NCBI GenBank assembly: GCA_012295275.1 | Contig: CM022678.1 | Span: forward strand, 6,336,059-6,346,058 | From: Chrysomallon squamiferum | Taxonomy: Eukaryota; Mollusca; Gastropoda; Neomphalida; Peltospiridae | Direction of reading: 5' to 3' | Length of the DNA stretch: 10,000 nucleotides | Shown: piece after piece, positions 1-10,000 of the stretch | Numbering within the stretch: the first letter of the stretch is position 1 | Layout: each line of letters starts with the position of its first letter | The notes under the pieces: model-generated | Told to the model about the DNA's origin: nothing | Seen by the model: the letters and a program-made list of their open reading frames with translations, nothing else | Database searches by the model: none | Position numbers and translations under genes: made by a program

Positions 1-248
1 AGCAACAGGATACTATTTTTTACGTTAATAGTTTACAACACTGAAAATGCCCTTTATCCAGTATATCCCAGGAATATCCCAGGAATATCCCAGAAAAAAC
101 AACAACAACAACAAACAACAATAAACACAAAAGAAATAACAATAAAAACAAAAAAACAAATAAACAAAAATAGATAAAATGTACACTTTGTATGATCAGA
201 TATAGATATATATATATACCTATCATTAATTTATTTACGTTTCTACAG
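1..248 (+). other. 3' part of an SLCO intron entering from outside the window
   Basis: No coding potential is visible before the first recognisable exon. The stretch ends in a normal acceptor (pyrimidine-rich run, then TTTCTACAG at 240-248). It contains three tandem copies of an 11-bp unit with core TATCCCAGGAA (64-93), an AAC/AAAC-rich run (95-175) and a short TATA run near 205. The exon downstream begins in the middle of a codon, so at least one more coding exon lies upstream of position 1. Confidence 0.7.
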
Positions 249-4484
<4,236 letters not shown>

Positions 4485-5090
4485 ACGCGATCTGCGACTG
4501 GTCAGGGTATGAAGGAGTGACCAGTGGTCGTGGATATCGGACACACACACACACACACACAAAAAATGGGAATGTGTTTTGCAGTTAATCTCTGGTCCCT
4601 GTGGAAATGTATCATATTTAAACAGTTTCGATTTTTTATTTTTTTTTATTTTGTGCGTTTGTTTGTGTCAGAATGTGCGAGTGCGTGCGTATGTTTTTGT
4701 TTTTTTATGAGTGTGTGTGAGTGCGTGTGTGTGTGTGCGTGTGTTTTAATATGAGAGCGTATGAGTGCACGTGTGCGTGGGTAGAACTGTGAATGTGTGT
4801 GCATGCGTTTACCTTTTGAACGTTTTTGTGTAAAAATAATTAAATTCACGAACAAGCAACATATGTGAATATACTTGTCAAGCATATGTATCGGTAGGTT
4901 AGAATGAAATAATGATGACGAAAACAAATGGTAAGGAATGTTTAGAAACAACAACGGGTTAATGCAGGCAATCTGAATGAAATATCACCAGCAAAAAAAA
5001 AAAAAATGGAAGAGTAAGGCGAACAGAATCATTCTAATCAAACAAGTAAATTACAAAAATAGCGTAGATTGTCTCAACGTTTTAAGCCAA
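4485..5090 (+). other. Probable 3' UTR and flank of the SLCO gene
   Basis: No coding signal. It contains a short CA run (4541-4560), GT-rich sequence (about 4655-4805), AT-rich unique sequence and an A run of about 14 (4994-5006). The transcript should end within this region or in the satellite fringe after it, since no canonical AATAAA occurs before 5192. Confidence 0.6.
4839..4844 (+). promoter_or_regulatory. Candidate SLCO polyadenylation signal ATTAAA
   Basis: ATTAAA, the commonest variant signal, is the first plausible one, 355 nt after the stop codon. The first canonical AATAAA on this strand is at 5192-5197, with another at 5232. Which is used cannot be decided from sequence. Confidence 0.25.
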
Positions 5091-5529
5091 GACATAATTA
5101 TCAAGGTAACACCCCAGAAAAACAACACTAACACATAAACAACACAAGCCGATGAACACATACGTAAACAATTCTCTAGAAAATAGAAGCTAATAAAAAC
5201 ACGAGTAAACAATTAGTAGAATATATAAGCCAATAAAAAAAACAACAACGAGTAAACAGTTATCCAAAGAACACAAGCCAATGAACACATACGCAAAACA
5301 ATTCTCTAGAAAATAGAAGCTAATAATAAAGGTATAAATAATTACCAAAATAACACAAGCCAAAAAATAACAAAAAAAAACAACAATATAACAGTGAAAT
5401 TATCCAGACAACACAAGACACTGAACTTACGAGTAAACAACAATCACAGAAATAAACAGTTATCTAAACCACAAAAGCTAATAAATACAACTCATTGAAA
5501 CATAAACAACTTTCAAAACAATACAAGCC
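5091..5529. repeat. Diverged left fringe of the 41-bp satellite
   Basis: Degenerate units with the same word order as the core: ACAAGCCAATAAA, then GAGTAAACA, then TTATCCA, spaced roughly 40-45 bp. A long near-identical block with ATGAACACATACG and TTCTCTAGAAAATAGAAGCT recurs at 5152 and 5281 (offset 129, about three units). These copies are more different from one another than the core units are. Confidence 0.75.
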
Positions 5530-5760
5530 AATAAATACATGAGTAAACATTTGTCCAGTTGGTAGAACACAATAAATACATGAGTAAACCCTTGTCCAGA
5601 CAGAAGAACACAATAAATACACGAGTAAACACTTGTCCAGACAGCAGAACACAATAAATACAGGAGTAAACACTTGTCCAGACAGAAGAACACAATAAAT
5701 ACATGAGTAAACATTTGTCCAGTTGGTAGAACACAATAAATACATGAGTAAACCCTTGTC
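5530..5760. repeat. Small higher-order repeat of four units (164 bp)
   Basis: The rare variant TTGTCCAGTTGGTAG occurs only twice in the array, with AGTTGGTAG starting at 5557 and 5721. The offset is 164 nt, exactly four units, and the neighbouring variants ATGAG, ACCCTT and AGGAG largely follow. Confidence 0.8.
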
Positions 5761-5820
5761 CAGACAGCAGAACACAATAAATACACGAGTAAACACTTGT
5801 CCAGACAGCAGAACACAATA

Positions 5821-6380
5821 AATACAGGAGTAAACACTTGTCCAGACAGAAGAACACAATAAATCACAGAAACACTTGTCCAGACAGAAGAACACAATAA
5901 ATACATGAGTAAACACTTGTCCAGACAACAGAACACAATAAATACACGAGTAAACACTTGTACAGACAGAAGAACACAATACATACAGGAGTAAACACTT
6001 GTCCAGACAACAGAACACAATAAATATACGAGTAAACCCTTGTCCAGACAGCAGAACCCAATAAATACATGAGTAAACACTTGTCAAGACAGCAGAACAC
6101 AATAAATACACGAGTAAACACTTGTCCAGACAGCAGAACACAATAAATACACGAGTAAACACTTGTCAAGACAGCAAAACACAATAAATACACGAGTAAA
6201 CACTTGTCCAGACAACAGAACACAATAAATACACGAGTAAACCCTTGTCCAGACAGCAGAACCCAATAAATACATGAGTAAACCCTTGTCCAGACAGCAA
6301 ATCACAATAAATACACGAGTAAACACTTGTCAAGATAGCAGAACACAATAAATACACGAGTAAACCCTTGTCCAGACAGC
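5821..6380. repeat. Higher-order block, copy 1 (partner 6679-7241)
   Basis: From about 5875 to 6380 the variant string matches 6736-7241 at an exact offset of 861 nt (21 units). Shared rare variants include TATACGAG (6023/6884), TTGTACAGAC, AATACATACAGG, AGCAAAACAC and CAAGATAGC. Before the short unit the offset is 858. Beyond 6380 the copies differ (AGCAAATCAC against AGCAGAACAC). Confidence 0.88.
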
Positions 6381-6678
6381 AAATCACAATAAATACACGA
6401 GTAAACCCTTGTCCAGACAGCAAATCACAATAAATACACGAATAAACCCTTGTCCGGACAACAGAACCCAATACATACACGAGAAAACACTTGTCAAGAC
6501 AGAAGAACACAATAAATACACGAGTAAACACTTGTCCAGACAGAAGAACACAATAAATACACGAGTAAACACTTGTCCAGACAGAAGAACACAATAAATA
6601 CACGAGTAAACACTTGTCCAGACAGAAGAACACAATAAATACATGAGTAAACACTTGTCCAGACAGAAGAACACAATA

Positions 6679-7241
6679 AATACAGGAGTAAACACTTGTC
6701 CAGACAGAAGAACACAATAAATACACGAGTAAACACTTGTCCAGACAGAAGAACACAATAAATACATGAGTAAACACTTGTCCAGACAACAGAACACAAT
6801 AAATACACGAGTAAACACTTGTACAGACAGAAGAACACAATACATACAGGAGTAAACACTTGTCCAGACAACAGAACACAATAAATATACGAGTAAACCC
6901 TTGTCCAGACAGCAGAACCCAATAAATACATGAGTAAACACTTGTCAAGACAGCAGAACACAATAAATACACGAGTAAACACTTGTCCAGACAGCAGAAC
7001 ACAATAAATACACGAGTAAACACTTGTCAAGACAGCAAAACACAATAAATACACGAGTAAACACTTGTCCAGACAACAGAACACAATAAATACACGAGTA
7101 AACCCTTGTCCAGACAGCAGAACCCAATAAATACATGAGTAAACCCTTGTCCAGACAGCAAATCACAATAAATACACGAGTAAACACTTGTCAAGATAGC
7201 AGAACACAATAAATACACGAGTAAACCCTTGTCCAGACAGC
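6679..7241. repeat. Higher-order block, copy 2 (partner 5821-6380)
   Basis: Second copy of the 861-bp-offset block. Its unit corresponding to the short unit of copy 1 is full length, so the 3-nt loss happened in copy 1, or was lost again from copy 2 by gene conversion. Confidence 0.88.
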
Positions 7242-7633
7242 AGAACACAATAAATACACGAGTAAACACTTGTCAAGACAGCAGAACACAATAAATACAC
7301 GAGTAAACACTTGTCCAGATAGCAGAACACAATAAATACACGAGTAAACCCTTGTACAGACAGCAGAACACAATAAATACACGAGTAAACACTTGTCAAG
7401 ACAGCAGAACACAATAAATACACGAATAAACCCTTGTCCGGACAACAGAACACAATAAATACACGAGTAAACCCTTGTCCAGACAACAGAACACAATAAA
7501 TACACGAATAAACCCTTGTCCAGACAGCAGAACACAATACATACACGAGTAAACCCTTGTCCGGACAACAGAACACAATACATACACGAGAAAACACTTG
7601 TCAAGACAGCAGAACACAATAAATAGAGGAGTA

Positions 7634-8590
<957 letters not shown>

Positions 8591-8870
8591 TTAAATAAAT
8601 TTGTAATAAATAAATAAATAAATAAAATAAAATAAAATAAAGTAAAATAATGGAAAAAAAATAATCAATAAAATTTAAGTAAATAAAGACAGAAAAATAA
8701 AGAAACAAAGAAATGAACAATTATGATAAAAAAAAATAATAATAAAGAAAGAAAATATATAAATAAAATAAATATCAATAAAACAAGAAACAAACACAAA
8801 CAAAAACAAAAACAAACATGCAGTCAAAAAAAAACAAATGAATAAATAAATAAATAAGTAAATTTTAGAA
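8591..8870. repeat. A-rich AAAT/AAAAT/AATA simple-repeat region
   Basis: Short tetra- and pentanucleotide runs (AAAT near 8607-8624, AAAAT near 8622-8650, AAAC near 8785-8815, AAAT near 8838-8858) with poly-A pieces. The strand asymmetry (A-rich plus strand) is like the reverse of intron 5 of the SLCO gene. Confidence 0.8.
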
Positions 8871-8929
8871 CAATACTGTGATGACTGCTATTAACGGCTG
8901 TTCAGTTTAAAACAAAATAAAATAAAATC

Positions 8930-9008
8930 TTACACGAGCAAGTAAATTTATTTTAGATTTTAAAGTAAGTTTATTTGGTAAAGTCAAAGTTCGTTGCATT
9001 CATGGCTT
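8930..9008 (-). CDS. Candidate terminal exon of the TSP1-domain gene
   Basis: On the minus strand an acceptor (TATTTCCTTACAG) ends at 9009. The single base left over from the TSP1 exon plus AA at 9008-9007 makes Glu. The frame then reads EAMNATNFDFTK and stops at TAA (8973-8971). AATAAA overlaps the stop (8975-8970) and recurs at 8952-8947, followed by T/GT-rich sequence. The implied intron (9609-9009) is 601 nt. The phase match, early stop and polyadenylation signals support a last exon with a 12-residue tail. The peptide is too short for any family match, and such a combination can occur by chance in AT-rich DNA. The right-hand end at 8930 is approximate. Confidence 0.35.
8947..8952 (-). 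promoter_or_regulatory. Candidate polyadenylation signal AATAAA, minus strand
   Basis: Canonical hexamer 19 nt after the candidate TAA stop, with a second copy overlapping the stop. TTTTATTTTATTTTG lies 25-40 nt downstream on this strand and could serve as the U-rich downstream element. Confidence 0.35.
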
Positions 9009-9103
9009 CTGTAAGGAAATACTGCAGACATCATCTATGAATCTGGAATAATATTGATATTTTTGTTGTTATTGTAACTGCACACTCATTTATCAATTCA
9101 TCA

Positions 9104-9105
9104 GT

Positions 9106-9143
<38 letters not shown>
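9104..9143. repeat. (GT)n microsatellite
   Basis: About 40 nt of GT with one TTT interruption before it. It would lie in the intron between the TSP1 exon and the candidate terminal exon. Confidence 0.93.
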
Positions 9144-9145
<2 letters not shown>

Positions 9146-9166
9146 ATATGTTGTTTGAATGTGTGT

Positions 9167-9575
9167 ATATATACACTCAGAAAACACACACATTCAAAAA
9201 TACATAGACACATACATACATGCACATATGCACGCATACATACCCAGACACATATATATATACAAACATACATGTATACATACGTACATATACAAACACA
9301 TATACATACGTACGTACATTGATTCACTACTACATACCTACTACATACATATACAAATGCACAGACATATATACCTATGAACATACATACATACACACAC
9401 ACATACATTCACTCATACGTGCAACATACCTACTTACATATATACACATACATACACACATACATTCACTCATACGTACATGCCTACTTACATACATGCA
9501 CATCACATACATACACACATATGTACATACACACACATACATACACACATACAAACAAAAACAAACAAACATAAC
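9167..9575. repeat. ACAT/ATAC/CACA-rich degenerate repeat region
   Basis: Tetranucleotide steps of ACAT and CACA dominate. A longer block, CATACATTCACTCATACGT followed by a CTACTTACATA element, occurs twice at 9402 and 9460, about 57 nt apart. The His/Thr/Tyr-rich open frames over it are low-complexity artefacts. Confidence 0.88.
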
Positions 9576-9609
9576 GTAACGTAAACAGGTGGGTGTAAAA
9601 AGATGATAC

Positions 9610-9780
9610 CTGGACACTTTCTTTTCACCACGCACAGTTTCACCTGGTAGTCGAAGACGCTCTGGTAGCAGCCTTCGTTCGACTGACAGTCTGGTATGCG
9701 GTGTCTCTCGCGCTGTCCCAGGCCGCAGGTTCGAGAGCACTTGCTGAACGAAGACCATTCGCCCCAGTGTATATCTATAT
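9610..9780 (-). CDS. Thrombospondin type 1 (TSP1) repeat exon, partial gene
   Basis: 171 nt on the minus strand, acceptor AAAGCAG (ending at 9781), donor GTATCA (9609-9604). It is entered after one base of a codon and left after one base (phase 1-1), the symmetric arrangement of shuffled extracellular modules. The protein begins IDIHWGEWSSFSKCSRTCG and continues GLGQRERHRIPDC to KLCVVKRKCP. It has six cysteines, a WxxW C-mannosylation motif (WGEW), the CSRTCG O-fucosylation motif, and the GQRERHR basic strand expected for the Trp-Arg ladder. TSP1 repeats occur in secreted matrix proteins and adhesion or guidance receptors and bind matrix, glycans or other proteins. One repeat cannot name the protein. 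More exons must lie upstream, beyond position 10000. Reading through the donor gives only Cys/Val low-complexity sequence, which supports the splice site. Confidence 0.9.
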
Positions 9781-9789
9781 CTGCTTTAT

Positions 9790-10000
9790 AATGATAATTG
9801 ATAATGATAATGATGATGATAATAATGATAATGATAATTGATAATGATAATAATGACAATGATAATAATGATAATAATGATGATAATAATAATGATAATA
9901 ATAATAATAATGATGATTATAATGATAATGATAATAATAATGATAATGATAATTGATAATGATAATTGATAATGATAATGATAATGATAATGATGATAAT
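9790..10000. repeat. GATAAT/GATGAT-type repeat running off the window
   Basis: TGATAA, TGATGA and TAATAA steps in changing order continue to the right edge. A TAATTGATAATGATAA block recurs (near 9785, 9835, 9950 and 9962). It lies directly upstream of the TSP1 exon on the minus strand, so it should be intronic. Confidence 0.92.

Larger units (their letters stand above)
5530..7633. repeat. 41-bp tandem satellite array, 51 units
   Basis: The unit reads AATAAATACACGAGTAAACA followed by CTTGTCCAGACAGCAGAACA and C. From AATAAAT at 5530 to AATAAAT at 7618 is 2088 nt, which is 51 x 41 minus 3, and a single 3-nt-short unit near 5864-5877 accounts for the difference. Variation is confined to a few sites: CACGAG/CATGAG/CAGGAG, ACACTT/ACCCTT, GTCC/GTCA, CAGCAG/CAGAAG/CAACAG and AACAC/AACCC. 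No unique spacers occur between units. The three minus frames are free of stops because the unit has none in reverse complement, so long Cys/Leu/Phe-rich frames appear. They have no sign of being genes. Confidence 0.97.

Noticed and set aside
20-226. Minus-strand frame of 68 residues rich in Phe, Leu and Val
   Set aside because: It is driven by AAC/AAAC simple sequence in an intron. There is no family resemblance.
5530-7633. CRISPR-like array
   Set aside because: The repeats are directly head to tail with no unique spacers, in eukaryotic DNA and with no cas genes.
9104-9579. His/Thr/Tyr- or Cys/Val-rich frames on both strands near the right end
   Set aside because: They come from ACAT and CACA tetranucleotide repeats, with no domain, no splice logic and no composition change.
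9503-9609. Extension of the TSP1 reading frame leftward beyond 9610
   Set aside because: Past the sixth cysteine the frame passes a good GTATCA donor, then becomes low-complexity Cys/Val sequence from the ACAT repeat. The true exon end is best placed at 9610.

Overview
The window looks like nuclear DNA of an invertebrate animal, probably a lophotrochozoan such as a mollusc. It has spliced genes with GT-AG introns, two metazoan extracellular or membrane protein families, AT-rich non-coding DNA, and very heavy simple-sequence repeat content: long GA/CT tracts, CA/GT tracts, ATTT/TTTA and ACAT-type tetranucleotides. The phylum is an inference. No single base pattern proves it.

Left part (1-4484, plus strand): the last six coding exons of an organic anion transporting polypeptide (OATP/SLCO family) gene. 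They are at 249-338, 1024-1231, 2094-2247, 2695-2870, 3546-3610 and 4210-4484. All reading phases join and the last exon ends in TGA. Together they encode 322 residues, roughly the C-terminal half of a usual OATP. This covers the end of TM7, TM8, TM9, the large cysteine-rich Kazal-like extracellular loop with ten cysteines, TM10, TM11, TM12 and a short cytosolic tail. The five introns are packed with microsatellites. Introns 2 and 3, on either side of the Kazal exon, carry a CT tract and a GA tract that are complementary to each other.

Middle part (4485-8870): 3' flank of the SLCO gene, then a 41-bp tandem satellite. Its homogeneous core (about 5530-7633) holds 51 units in strict register, apart from one unit that is 3 nt short. 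Diverged copies fringe it on both sides. The core contains a recent block duplication at 861 bp (21 units). Most units contain AATAAA on the plus strand, and the minus strand is stop-free in all three frames. A (CT)54 tract, an AT-rich unique stretch and an A-rich AAAT/AATA region follow.

Right part (8930-10000, minus strand): one exon (9780 down to 9610) encoding a complete six-cysteine thrombospondin type 1 (TSP1) repeat. It is 171 nt long with phase 1-1 boundaries. A possible terminal exon lies at 9008 down to about 8930: acceptor, 12 in-phase codons, TAA stop and AATAAA signals. If so, the two genes converge tail to tail with the satellite between them. Further TSP1-gene exons would lie beyond position 10000, past a (GATAAT)n-like repeat.

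No RNA gene, transposase, reverse transcriptase, CRISPR array or convincing promoter was seen. Nothing here amounts to a clearly new biological system. The observations most worth checking are the complementary tracts around the Kazal exon, the satellite's higher-order structure and its polyadenylation-signal content, and the candidate TSP1-gene terminal exon.
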